Shown piece after piece: positions 35,186 to 42,488 of a stretch of DNA of 64,000 bases (position 1 is its first letter; each line of letters begins with the position of its first letter). The notes under the pieces are model-generated. The model was not told the DNA's origin and ran no database searches. It saw only the letters and a program-made list of their open reading frames with translations. Both the position numbers and the translations under genes were made by a program. The DNA comes from Cuneatibacter caecimuris (GTDB lineage: Bacteria > Bacillota > Clostridia > Lachnospirales > Lachnospiraceae), in the NCBI RefSeq assembly GCF_004216775.1, contig NZ_SGXF01000001.1, positions 918,828 to 982,827 of the forward strand, read 5' to 3'.

Positions 35186-35234
35186 AGTGCATCCCCCCGG
35201 AGGGGGTTTTCACAGGAAACATAGTTTCCATGAA
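35186..35234. repeat. Dispersed palindromic repeat, copy 2, with adjoining hairpins
   Basis: GTGCATCCCCCCGGAGGG is followed by the near-palindrome CAGGAAACATAGTTTCCATG. Between this copy and copy 3 two further perfect hairpins occur: GAGTCCGG with CCGGACTC (35242-35261) and CGCGC with GCGCG around a CGAA tetraloop (35263-35276). All would be transcribed in the cstA leader. Confidence 0.65.
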
Positions 35235-35308
35235 CAATTAAGAGTCCGGCTCCCCGGACTCCCGCGCCGAAGCGCGGTCGCTTTAGCGGCCATATTCCCT
35301 TAGCGCGT

Positions 35309-35365
35309 AGTGCGCATCCCCCCGGAGGGTTTTTCATAGGAAACATAGTTTCCTATGAAAAAAAC
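35309..35365. repeat. Dispersed palindromic repeat, copy 3 (best preserved)
   Basis: GTGCGCATCCCCCCGGAGGG is followed by the strong palindrome TTTCATAGGAAAC...GTTTCCTATGAAA (about 35331-35359). Its A-run coincides with the U-run of the T-box terminator, so the element abuts the regulatory RNA. Confidence 0.7.
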
Positions 35366-35633
35366 GTCCCTGCAGTTTTTCAACTGCAGAGACGAAATAC
35401 GCTTCCGTGGTACCACTCTGCTTGCTGCACATCCGCAGCCGCTCTTCGCTGTCTTCAAACAGCATCTCTTTTAACGGGGAGAACCCGTCCTGGCCTACTT
35501 GTTACTACACGTTCAGCAGGATGCTCCCAGGTGATGTTACATAGGTGTCCATACCGCCTTTCACCTTCCGGCGGCTCTCTGAAATGAGACTGCCTGTGCA
35601 GCGTATCCCGTTCTCAGCATTTCCATTTGTGCT
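35357..35633 (-). promoter_or_regulatory. T-box riboswitch leader upstream of cstA (probable isoleucine specifier)
   Basis: On the minus strand the leader contains the AGAGAGC start of stem I, then a likely specifier segment TAAC-ATC-ACC-TGGGAG (AUC, isoleucine). A stem III-like AGGCCAGGACGGGTTCTCCC and the T-box AGAGTGGTACCACGG (35404-35420) follow. The competing terminator is GTCTCTGCAGTT (35382-35393) with AACTGCAGGGAC (35366-35377) plus TTTTTTT. The antiterminator bulge UGGU would pair with an ACCA tRNA end, which fits tRNA-Ile. The class is secure. The specifier reading is by alignment to remembered T-boxes and is less certain. The next gene in the direction of transcription is cstA. Confidence 0.9.
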
Positions 35634-35639
35634 ATTAAC

Positions 35640-35668
35640 GTTTTACCACTTTAGCTTTAAAAAATCAA
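35640..35668 (-). promoter_or_regulatory. Promoter of the T-box-cstA transcript
   Basis: Minus-strand TTGATT (35663-35668) and TAAAAC (35640-35645) are separated by 17 bp. Transcription should start near 35633, at the 5' end of the T-box stem I. Confidence 0.6.
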
Positions 35669-35702
35669 GGGTTTTTTGCACAATAATAAATTTTTTATAA
35701 AC

Positions 35703-36560
35703 TTAATCTCCAAGTTTTCCATAAAAGGATTCCACAGCTTCTGCAAAGAATTCAGCAGTTCCCGGCCCATATTGTTCATCCAATGCTGCTCTCATCTTCT
35801 CCTCATCCCTGTAGGAAGCCGCCACTTCCAACAGCAGCGTTTTTTCATCCTGCAGCTGATACAGCTGTCCAAATACAAAGCCATATTCGCCAATGATTTC
35901 CTTTACTTCAAAGGAATCCGCATCCCTGCCCCTCTTCCGTGCCAGCTTCTTCATCACTGCATCCAGGCGCTTCTGGTAAGTTTCAAGCAGCTCCGCGCCC
36001 GGCGGGTTTGCCGCAGAATCCAGAGCGCTTTCCTTATCCCCATACCATTCTATCATTTTGCTGAAATTTTTCTGTGCCTGTTCTCCCAATGCGCGATCCG
36101 TATAGTGCTGATGAAATTTTTCCATATCTCCGTATTCTTCTGCAATAGCCCGCTTTGTTTCTTCTGTCATGTTGGAGACCATTGCCTGATACAGCCCCTC
36201 AATATCCTCTTTGTCAAATACTTTAAAATCCATCCTGTTCTCTCCTTTCAGAATATCCTCCATGCTGGAAATCAGCCTTTCAAGGCGCTCTTTCTTTTGT
36301 TCCAGCATCCTCTTCTGACTCAGCAGAATCTGGTTTCTGTCAAGATCAGGATTTTCCATGATGGCTTTGATTTCCTTCAGCGGCATATCAAATTCCCGGA
36401 AAAATAATATCTGCTGCAATGTTTCCAGGGCCTTACCGTCATAAAGCCGGTATCCCGCCTCACTCACTGCCGCAGGCCTGAACAGCCCGATCTCATCGTA
36501 ATAATGAAGCGTGCGCACGCTGATACCTGTGATTTCTGATACTTCTTTTACCGTTCTCAT
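35703..36560 (-). CDS. MerR family regulator with TipAS antibiotic-binding domain
   Basis: The 285-residue protein has a MerR DNA-binding domain (MRTVKEVSEITGISVRTLHYYDEIGLFRPAAVSEAGYRLY), a dimerisation coiled coil (about 75-115, ending MEDILKGE) and a C-terminal TipAS domain (about 135-280, with YGDMEKFHQHYTDRALG). TipAS domains bind thiopeptides and other drugs and switch the regulator into an activator. Its promoter has the 19-bp spacer typical of MerR targets, so it probably activates its own gene. No obvious dedicated target gene follows, because the T-box promoter starts immediately downstream. Confidence 0.9.
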   Translation of the reverse strand: MRTVKEVSEITGISVRTLHYYDEIGLFRPAAVSEAGYRLYDGKALETLQQILFFREFDMPLKEIKAIMENPDLDRNQILLSQKRMLEQKKERLERLISSMEDILKGENRMDFKVFDKEDIEGLYQAMVSNMTEETKRAIAEEYGDMEKFHQHYTDRALGEQAQKNFSKMIEWYGDKESALDSAANPPGAELLETYQKRLDAVMKKLARKRGRDADSFEVKEIIGEYGFVFGQLYQLQDEKTLLLEVAASYRDEEKMRAALDEQYGPGTAEFFAEAVESFYGKLGD

Positions 36561-36589
36561 CCTGGGAACCTCCTGTTCCTGATGGCTTT

Positions 36590-36620
36590 AGTGTAGGCCA
36601 TGACGCAGCGTGAGGGTCAA
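36590..36620 (-). promoter_or_regulatory. MerR-type promoter with 19-bp spacer
   Basis: Minus-strand TTGACC (36615-36620) and TACACT (36590-36595) are 19 bp apart instead of 17. The spacer contains the inverted repeat ACGC-t-GCGT. This is the geometry that MerR-family activators untwist. It sits directly upstream of the MerR/TipAS gene. Confidence 0.75.
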
Positions 36621-36735
36621 GTGTTTTTCTGATTTTTCCAGGAGTTTTTTCAGTTTTGGAAAAGGCAGTCCCCGGCATGCCGTGAGGAAATGTGCCAGGG
36701 AACTCCGGTCCCCAGGGCATCAGAATCCCTCCTTA

Positions 36736-37791
36736 TCACATAGAAATCACGTATAAAATTATTGATACAATCATGCACAGCAAAAAGACTCCCCCTGCCG
36801 CGGCAATACAGTTCTTTTTGTGCATGACCAAATATGCGATATACTCCCGCAGGACAGCATTAGGCAAATAATAAAATGCAGTTTTCCCGCCTATTCCGCC
36901 CATGAGCATCCCGGCCCGCCTGGCGTAAATCCCGGCCCGCAGCAGATGATAGCTGCTGGTCGCATAGACGCACCTGTAAGGTTTTCCTTCGCTGTGTTCT
37001 TCCATAATCTCTCTGGAAAACTTCATATTTTCTGCAGTATTCCCGGACTGGTCCTCCAGCAGAATCCGGCTCTCATCATAGCCCTGTTCCATAGCATATT
37101 CTTTCATGGCCTCCGCTTCTGAAAGAGGTTCGTCTTCCCCTTGGCCTCCGGACATAATCAGCAGCGGAGGTTTCCGCCCTGTTTTGCTCTGCTTCCAGGC
37201 AAATTTCAGGGCAGCATCCACCCTGGCCGCCAGCAGGGGCGTAACTTTCCCGTTCTTCAGCCCTCCTCCCAGCACAATAATATAATCCGCTCTTTTCCGC
37301 GGACGGAATATATTGTGCAGCAGCAACGTTTCCATAAATAAAAAAACATGGAACGCGAAAAACACGACAACGCCCAGTACGCCTGACCACAGGGCTGCAG
37401 CCACAGGCGAAAGACGCAGCCTCCCAATATAAGCGGCCGCAGCTATAAATCCAACGATCCCAACTGCAAACAGCAGCGTCAATATATGGGAAAGCCTGAA
37501 CTTTTCTCTCTTCAGCATTATGATACTGTTTCCTATGAGAAAAGCGATGAGAATATAAATCCCGAACAAAAGGAGCACTGCAGCAAGCAGGGCAATACCT
37601 GCCAGGAGCACATAAGCCCACTCGCTGGAATCCTTCAGCCCCAGCAGCAACAGCAGCGTCCCAAATGTGCCCAGGAATAAACAAAACAGGAATCCTGCCC
37701 CCAGCCCTGTATTGGTTTTCTTTTTTACTGCCCAGAATATTCCCAGCCAGAATAGTGATATGAAAAATAATGTCAGATACACCGTCTCCAT
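36736..37791 (-). CDS. YdcF/SanA-like DUF218 membrane protein
   Basis: The 351-residue protein has about five N-terminal transmembrane helices (to about residue 165), a DUF218 domain (ADYIIVLGGGLKNGKVTPLLAARVDAAL, IMSGGQGEDEPLSEAEAMKEYA, NTAENMKFSREI, YATSSYHLLRAGIYARRAG) and a C-terminal helix. SanA/ElyC/YdcF proteins affect envelope integrity and vancomycin tolerance, but their reaction is unsettled. GGAGG lies eight bases before the ATG. A good promoter lies about 130 bases upstream, leaving a leader with a small hairpin. Confidence 0.85.
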   Translation of the reverse strand: METVYLTLFFISLFWLGIFWAVKKKTNTGLGAGFLFCLFLGTFGTLLLLLGLKDSSEWAYVLLAGIALLAAVLLLFGIYILIAFLIGNSIIMLKREKFRLSHILTLLFAVGIVGFIAAAAYIGRLRLSPVAAALWSGVLGVVVFFAFHVFLFMETLLLHNIFRPRKRADYIIVLGGGLKNGKVTPLLAARVDAALKFAWKQSKTGRKPPLLIMSGGQGEDEPLSEAEAMKEYAMEQGYDESRILLEDQSGNTAENMKFSREIMEEHSEGKPYRCVYATSSYHLLRAGIYARRAGMLMGGIGGKTAFYYLPNAVLREYIAYLVMHKKNCIAAAGGVFLLCMIVSIILYVISM

Positions 37792-37919
37792 ATAAGCCGC
37801 CTCCTTCCCATGTTTACTCTGTCTCTGAAATGCAGTATGTCCTAAGATCAGCCTCAGGATTCTTCCAAAGTAATAATTGCCTGTTCCTCCAATACAGCAC
37901 AGGCAGAATATATGCTCAC

Positions 37920-37948
37920 ATTATAGCTCCTGTTTTATTTTATGTAAA
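37920..37948 (-). promoter_or_regulatory. Promoter of the DUF218 gene
   Basis: Minus-strand TTTACA (37943-37948) and TATAAT (37920-37925) are separated by 17 bp. Confidence 0.65.
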
Positions 37949-38208
37949 GTGAAATACGAATAAAGCGGTCTTCCGGAGCCATGACAATCATTGCCCAGAG
38001 ACCGCTTATATCTTATATAGTTATAGATTATAATCTGGCTGGCCGTGACAGTTCTGCTTCATCAACAGCTTATCACATCCCTTTTCTAATGCAGCGTTCA
38101 AAAATCAGGATTGTCTGCTCTATTGTCGCATTTGATCCCACTGCCGAGAAACTGCTGCTAGTGCTTGTTACATTTTTTCCCACCTCATTTGTAAAAAAGT
38201 CAATATGT
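37949..38208 (-). other. Intergenic region with a hairpin and a possible decayed frame
   Basis: AAGCGGTCT (37963-37971) pairs with AGACCGCTT (37999-38007), a likely terminator after the methyltransferase gene. On the minus strand, between about 38180 and 38030, an open stretch reads TNEVGKNVTSTSSSF, continues to IFERCIRKG and shifts frame to CDKLLMKQN before a stop. It could be a gene remnant, but no family was recognised. Confidence 0.35.
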
Positions 38209-38973
38209 TTATACCTTCCTCACAACCAGCAGAAACCTGTGAATCCTTCCATCAATTACCCCGCGCCGTTCCAGCACTTCCTGGGCCCGGTACAAGCCAG
38301 GCAGGCAATCTATTACAGAAAATCCCGGAAATTCCCATTGGATAATACGAGCAAACCAGACAAGTGCGCCTACATCCCAGAACTTGATCGGGCGGTACAC
38401 CTCCTCCGCCCGTAAAGTAACAAATCCGGCTGATTCAAACTTCTCCTGCACAATTTTTAAAAACTGTTCCGGAAAGGGAAGAGGCAGCGTCTCCTGCAGC
38501 AGCAATTCAACCAGTTCCCGGTCATTTTCCGCGCCCACCTGTTCTGTGATAAAAAAGCCGCCAGGCTTCAGCACCCTCCGGATTTCATTTGCATTAAAAT
38601 CTCCATGGCGGTTGATCACCATGTTAAAAGACTGGCTGCGAAAAGGCAGTAAACCGCCGCCGTCCGCCTGCCTGAAATCCACCCCCAGCGGGATCAGTTT
38701 GTTCCCGCACAGTTCCACGTTCGGCGGATAGGCTTCAGTGGCGCTTAAATTCTGATGGGGATGGCCCAGGGAGAGCAAAAACTCTGCGCCGCCTGTATCA
38801 ATATCCAGCAATTTCATGTCAGGCGTCAGAAATTCTTTCACCACCTGGCCGTAATCCCAGGGCAGATCGTTTTCTTCTTCATATCTCCCCCTTATGTGAG
38901 AAAAATCCCATCCATATATATGCGCTGCTTTTTCTTCCTCCAGCCACTTATTCAATAATTCATCTCTATTCAT
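38209..38973 (-). CDS. Class I SAM-dependent methyltransferase
   Basis: The 254-residue protein has a methyltransferase core at about 45-165. Motif I is the slightly unusual LLDIDTGGAEFLLSLG. SATEAYPPNVELC follows, then FRQADGGGLLPFRSQSFNMVINRHGDFNANEIRRVLKPGGFFITEQVG. The family occurs widely in Firmicutes without a fixed substrate. The ATG at 38973 has AAAAGGAG about ten bases upstream. The gene has its own promoter and a 155-base leader with a possible leader peptide and a long hairpin. That architecture is seen with antibiotic-inducible resistance methyltransferases, so an rRNA or drug target is worth testing. Confidence 0.8.
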   Translation of the reverse strand: MNRDELLNKWLEEEKAAHIYGWDFSHIRGRYEEENDLPWDYGQVVKEFLTPDMKLLDIDTGGAEFLLSLGHPHQNLSATEAYPPNVELCGNKLIPLGVDFRQADGGGLLPFRSQSFNMVINRHGDFNANEIRRVLKPGGFFITEQVGAENDRELVELLLQETLPLPFPEQFLKIVQEKFESAGFVTLRAEEVYRPIKFWDVGALVWFARIIQWEFPGFSVIDCLPGLYRAQEVLERRGVIDGRIHRFLLVVRKV

Positions 38974-39014
38974 TAATTAACTACTCCTTTTCGTATTTTT
39001 GATTTCTTACGATT

Positions 39015-39085
39015 CGGTGCAGTTACTGATAACATAAATATTCATAACCTCGATGCAACCTGTTATCAGATTTAAAACTGCACCG
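39015..39085 (-). promoter_or_regulatory. Long two-part hairpin in the methyltransferase leader
   Basis: CGGTGCAGTT (39015-39024) pairs with AACTGCACCG (39076-39085). Inside it CTGATAACA (39026-39034) pairs with TGTTATCAG (39061-39069), giving 19 perfect base pairs with a small asymmetric bulge. The upstream arm, in the direction of transcription, lies inside the candidate leader peptide gene. No U-run follows. Confidence 0.6.
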
Positions 39086-39116
39086 AGTAATTACCTCGAA
39101 CAAACTGCATATGCAT
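39072..39116 (-). CDS. Candidate 14-residue leader peptide
   Basis: The ATG at 39116 opens a short frame coding MHMQFVRGNYSVQF, ending TAA at 39072-39074. A GGAAAGGCGGTGA stretch precedes it. Its last codons form one arm of the long hairpin, so a ribosome stalled there would refold the leader. This is a structural argument only; translation is not shown. Confidence 0.35.
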   Translation of the reverse strand: MHMQFVRGNYSVQF

Positions 39117-39135
39117 TCACCGCCTTTCCATCTCT

Positions 39136-39164
39136 ATTATATAAAATCATTTCTATTGGGTCAA
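39136..39164 (-). promoter_or_regulatory. Promoter of the methyltransferase gene
   Basis: Minus-strand TTGACC (39159-39164) and TATAAT (39136-39141) are separated by 17 bp. The -35 directly abuts the stop of the metallopeptidase gene. Confidence 0.75.
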
Positions 39165-40013
39165 TCAATGAAAAACGTTTTTATCCTGATACACAGCTTT
39201 CTGCGCAAACCCTCTGAACCCTGCGGCATATACCTCCTGAAGCGCCTGTATTCCGCCACTCTGCCGCAAATCCGCCAGATAAAGCATGCCGCACATGCAG
39301 GCAAATTTTTCATTGTACTTCCCACAGACAGCCTCGTCCAGTTTTCTATTCTGTTCTACAGGCTCTCTTTCTGCCAGGGCCTCTTTCATTCTTTGGCTGT
39401 TTTTTCTCCAAACCTCAGCCAATTTGTCATCTTTCCAAGAAATCTCAGAAATATTTTTACCCTTGTATGAGACCAGATGCGCAAAACCTTCGTCAAAAGT
39501 CACGGCGTCCAGTTTTGTCAAATAATCCCCGCTCGCCAGAGCATTTTCCAGCTGTTCTGCCTGCTGATAAAGCAGCACATGGCACAGTTCATGGGTTAAC
39601 AGGTTCTGAACCAGCTGTGAAAGGTCATAATTTTCTAAATATTTTGTCCAGCAAACCAGGTCAAAAATCATGTGCTGATTTCCAGACGTATCGCACAACG
39701 CTGTAGCGTCGTAGGGTTCGGGAAGGCCGACGATTAAATCCAGAGCAGACTCTTCCAGCGCCGCCCTCCAATCATGAAACAGAGCGTCCCAGATTTCCAC
39801 ATTCCCGGGCGTAAAGTTTTTCACTGAAGTGCATATTTCATCATACACCTGTTTTACTTTCTCCTTCATAACGGCGCTGTTCTCCGGTTCAGTAAAGATA
39901 TTCTTACCTGCGGCTTCCGCTATCTCTGAACGGGTAAAGTACCATTCCTCTCCGCAGCCAGTCAACTTCCTCCCTTCCAGATACGCTTTCACAATATGGT
40001 CATCAATCTTCAT
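39165..40013 (-). CDS. Putative zinc metallopeptidase (HExxH protein of unknown family)
   Basis: The 282-residue protein contains LLTHELCHVLLYQQ, an HExxH zinc motif near residue 145, and FDEGFAHLVSY about 35 residues later, whose glutamate could be the third ligand as in gluzincins. No signal peptide or transmembrane segment is seen, so it appears cytoplasmic. The C-terminus ends in a GFRGFAQKAVYQ segment with no recognised domain. The frame opens earlier, but the ATG at 40013 follows GAGGAG at good spacing. The gene lies 33 bases after the nitroreductase gene and may belong to the TetR-controlled transcript. Its substrate is unknown. Confidence 0.65.
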   Translation of the reverse strand: MKIDDHIVKAYLEGRKLTGCGEEWYFTRSEIAEAAGKNIFTEPENSAVMKEKVKQVYDEICTSVKNFTPGNVEIWDALFHDWRAALEESALDLIVGLPEPYDATALCDTSGNQHMIFDLVCWTKYLENYDLSQLVQNLLTHELCHVLLYQQAEQLENALASGDYLTKLDAVTFDEGFAHLVSYKGKNISEISWKDDKLAEVWRKNSQRMKEALAEREPVEQNRKLDEAVCGKYNEKFACMCGMLYLADLRQSGGIQALQEVYAAGFRGFAQKAVYQDKNVFH

Positions 40014-40046
40014 TTCATGATCTCCTCGCAATTTTTCCCTGTGCTC

Positions 40047-40823
40047 CTACATTCTTCTCACAGAAGCCCTTTCCTTTTGCACCGTCCGATAATAGGTCAC
40101 ACCGGAATACCCCAATACCAAAGTGGTTACCGCTTTCTCTCCTCTCCTAAGCCCCAGCATCCTGCGAAGCCGCCGTGAATGGTTTACCGCCATGGAGAAA
40201 AATCCGCTGTACAGCACGCCCAGGCCGCAGGCTTCCGCCATCAGCTCCATATTCGCTGCAGCCAGTGCGCCGTTAACCTGATTCCGGGCGACTATCACAA
40301 TTGCAGCAGGAGCTTTCTTAAAGAAAAAATGATCATCAACAGCTACTCGCCTGGCCGCCGGATTGAACAGCTTCATAACTGGCTGCAGCCGCCTGAATAA
40401 TCGGACAGCCGGTTTTTCAAAACGTTCTATGTTTTCTGATAATACAATATAAGAAACATCCTGGGCATTCCCGCCCGTGGGCGTCAGGCGCCCCGCCTCA
40501 ATAATCCGGCTGATAATTTCCGGAACTACCGGACGGTTTTTAAACTGCCGGATACTTCTTCTGGTTCTGATCGCGCCCAGCAGCTCCTGATAATCCAGCC
40601 GTACAGGCTTATCAATCTCTTCCGGCTGCATGTCAAACCCGGTTATAGATACCGCGGCCCTGGGACAGACCGCCACACAATGCCCGCACATTATACAGTC
40701 CTGTGTCACAATCTTTGCCTTTTTGTTTTCCAGTACAATATTTCCTGTGGGGCAGTCCTTCCTGCAAAGTCCGCAGCCAATACATTTTTCAGGATCAATC
40801 TGAATGGTATGTTCTTTTTTCAT
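40047..40823 (-). CDS. Nitroreductase fused to an N-terminal 2[4Fe-4S] ferredoxin domain
   Basis: The 258-residue protein begins with two ferredoxin clusters (CIGCGLCRKDCPTG and CIMCGHCVAVCP, residues about 14-55). A nitroreductase FMN domain follows (AIRTRRSIRQFKNRPV, EAGRLTPTGGNAQ, GLGVLYSGFF). Electrons can pass from a reduced ferredoxin through the clusters to FMN, to reduce nitro-aromatics, quinones or flavins. The ATG overlaps the stop of the EFR1 gene by four bases, so the two are translationally coupled and probably work as one redox pair. Confidence 0.9.
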   Translation of the reverse strand: MKKEHTIQIDPEKCIGCGLCRKDCPTGNIVLENKKAKIVTQDCIMCGHCVAVCPRAAVSITGFDMQPEEIDKPVRLDYQELLGAIRTRRSIRQFKNRPVVPEIISRIIEAGRLTPTGGNAQDVSYIVLSENIERFEKPAVRLFRRLQPVMKLFNPAARRVAVDDHFFFKKAPAAIVIVARNQVNGALAAANMELMAEACGLGVLYSGFFSMAVNHSRRLRRMLGLRRGEKAVTTLVLGYSGVTYYRTVQKERASVRRM

Positions 40824-41605
40824 CCCCTCCCGCCTCCTCCGTTCTGATTCAGAGAATCGTCCATAATATAATAACGCCTGCGTTCTTTTGTATTGGATTT
40901 ATAGTCAATCGCGCCTGTGGGGCACCCGCCGATACACGCCATGCAATGGGTGCAGTTCCCCTTCCATACCGGTTTGCCCTCTTTCAGATCAATGTTGTTC
41001 ATTGGACATCTCATCGCACATTTTCCGCAGGAAACACAGCTTTCTGAAACTGTAAATCCTTTATCGCGTACAATAAACTTATAGAATAATGGGTTGACCG
41101 GGCCGCTTTTTATTCTATCACCAAAGGATACTGCTGCTGCATCCAGTTTTTCCCCGGCTTTTATCTGTTTCGCCAGCAATGCAACACATCTTCCCGCGTT
41201 TTCCATCATGACCCGGGACTCTGGCTCGCTGGGCGTGGGATATAAAGCCAGATAGTTCTCCGGCATCATTACCGGAGCCAAACCGCAAAACCGCAGGCCC
41301 TTTTTCTCACATAATTTTTCTGCATACGCCGCCGCATTTCCGCAGCTGCCTCCGCAGGTCAGTACAAAATAGGTATCCCGGCCCGCCGGAAAGCTGCTTT
41401 CCAAAATCCAGTGTTCTACGCTTCTGGGCAGCCTCCAGCAATAGGTGGGCGCCACAAATACCAATGGTCCCTGGGACTGAACATCTATTTTCTTTCCGTT
41501 TTTCAGATATTGGTTCATAGAAACCACTTCATCATCTGCAATGAGCTCTGCCAGCCGCAGCGCCGCCCACTGGCTGTTTCCGGTTCCGCTGAAATATAAA
41601 ACCAT
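40820..41605 (-). CDS. EFR1-type flavodoxin-ferredoxin protein
   Basis: The 261-residue protein joins a flavodoxin-like domain (YFSGTGNSQWAALRLAE at the start, FVAPTYCWRLPRSVEHWI, LTCGGSCGNAA) to a C-terminal 2[4Fe-4S] ferredoxin (CVSCGKCAMRCP and CTHCMACIGGCP). EFR1 proteins are widespread in anaerobic Firmicutes as small electron carriers. It starts the operon with the nitroreductase, and GGGAGG lies five bases before the ATG. The divergent TetR gene shares its promoter region, so the operon is probably derepressed by an electrophile or drug. Confidence 0.9.
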   Translation of the reverse strand: MVLYFSGTGNSQWAALRLAELIADDEVVSMNQYLKNGKKIDVQSQGPLVFVAPTYCWRLPRSVEHWILESSFPAGRDTYFVLTCGGSCGNAAAYAEKLCEKKGLRFCGLAPVMMPENYLALYPTPSEPESRVMMENAGRCVALLAKQIKAGEKLDAAAVSFGDRIKSGPVNPLFYKFIVRDKGFTVSESCVSCGKCAMRCPMNNIDLKEGKPVWKGNCTHCMACIGGCPTGAIDYKSNTKERRRYYIMDDSLNQNGGGGRG

Positions 41606-41617
41606 GGTACCCTCCCC

Positions 41618-41673
41618 TTGACATAAAATTTATTTTATGATACATATTGTATCATACAAAATTTCATTGTCAA
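41618..41673. promoter_or_regulatory. Divergent promoters overlapping a perfect TetR-type operator
   Basis: The palindrome ATGATACA-tat-TGTATCAT (41637-41655) has perfect 8-bp arms. The plus-strand promoter is TTGACA (41618-41623), 17 bp, TACATA (41641-41646). The minus-strand promoter is TTGACA (41668-41673), 16 bp, TACAAT (41646-41651). Both -10 elements lie inside the palindrome, so one bound TetR dimer would silence both directions. Confidence 0.85.
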
Positions 41674-41708
41674 CTGCAGGCCCGGGACAAAAACAGGAGA
41701 AATGTATC

Positions 41709-42233
41709 ATGGACAAACAGAAGATAGTAAAGCAGACCGTAAAAGACCGTTTGCTGCATGCGCTGATTGAATTTGCCGGAAAGAAAGACTGGTCCACTCT
41801 GACAGCGACTGAACTGATTGAAAAGTCCGGCGTTGCCCGGGCGTCCTTTTACCGTAACTTCAAATCCGTAGAAGAGATCATTGAATATGGAATTCAGGAG
41901 ATGGCCAGATGTTATCATGGAGGAAAAACTTTTTCTGAAGAAGATTTTCACAGCAGAGAAGTGATGCTCTATAAATTTACATTTTACCAAAAATATGCAG
42001 ACCTCATTCTGGCATTCCACCGCGCCAAGGTTTCCACCACCCTGCTGGACGTGATCACGGACTGTGAGATCGAGGCCTTCGGAGATATGCCGGTTCATTC
42101 CATTTCCAGATATGAGCTGTACTTTTTTTCCGGCGCATTTTATAACATGATGCTTTGCTGGCTGGAAAGCGGCGCAAAAGAAACCCCGGAAGCAATGGCG
42201 GACGAGTTTTTACGCATTGTCGGTTCCCGCTGA
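41709..42233 (+). CDS. TetR family transcriptional regulator
   Basis: The 174-residue protein has a TetR helix-turn-helix (KDRLLHALIEFAGKKDWSTLTATELIEKSGVARASFYRNFKSVEEIIEYG, about 10-62) and a helical ligand domain. Upstream in-frame codons overlap the operator, so the ATG at 41709, preceded by AGGAG, is preferred. It is divergent from the EFR1-nitroreductase operon across a perfect palindrome and most likely represses that operon and itself. Confidence 0.9.
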   Translation: MDKQKIVKQTVKDRLLHALIEFAGKKDWSTLTATELIEKSGVARASFYRNFKSVEEIIEYGIQEMARCYHGGKTFSEEDFHSREVMLYKFTFYQKYADLILAFHRAKVSTTLLDVITDCEIEAFGDMPVHSISRYELYFFSGAFYNMMLCWLESGAKETPEAMADEFLRIVGSR

Positions 42234-42270
42234 CTGCCGTCAACGGTTATTCTTTGAGGAGAACGCCTTT

Positions 42271-42462
42271 TCACCTCAGTAATTTATCCAGTTCTGCATT
42301 CAATTTAGCTTTCAACTTATTAAGCTCTGAGGAAAAGTGTGTATCCTTTTATACGCTGGTGATCTCCAATCACCACATATCCTGTATTTAATTCTCTGAC
42401 AAAATACGGGTTTTTTCGTTTCTGATTCAGCCAATTCTTTCGCAGACCATGCAATTTTCCAT
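42271..42462 (-). pseudogene. Decayed HIT-family protein gene
   Basis: From the ATG at 42462 (GGAGG five bases upstream) the frame reads MENCMVCERIG, with a CxxC pair, and stops. A shifted frame then reads NPYFVRELNTGYVVIGDHQ and RIKGYTLFLRA before another stop. A third frame ends KAKLNAELDKLLR. The first two segments match, from memory, the N-terminal half of clostridial HIT-domain proteins. The histidine triad region is missing, so the gene carries at least one frameshift and a large deletion. Confidence 0.65.
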
Positions 42463-42488
42463 ATTGTCCTCCATTATTTCAATGTGTT

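Noticed and set aside
36820-37684. Antisense and shifted frames across the DUF218 gene
   Set aside because: They overlap a gene with clear DUF218 motifs and have no translation signals.
39015-39085. Long hairpin read as a transposon end or intrinsic terminator
   Set aside because: There is no U-run on either strand and no target duplication or transposase nearby. A leader-RNA role fits the promoter position better.
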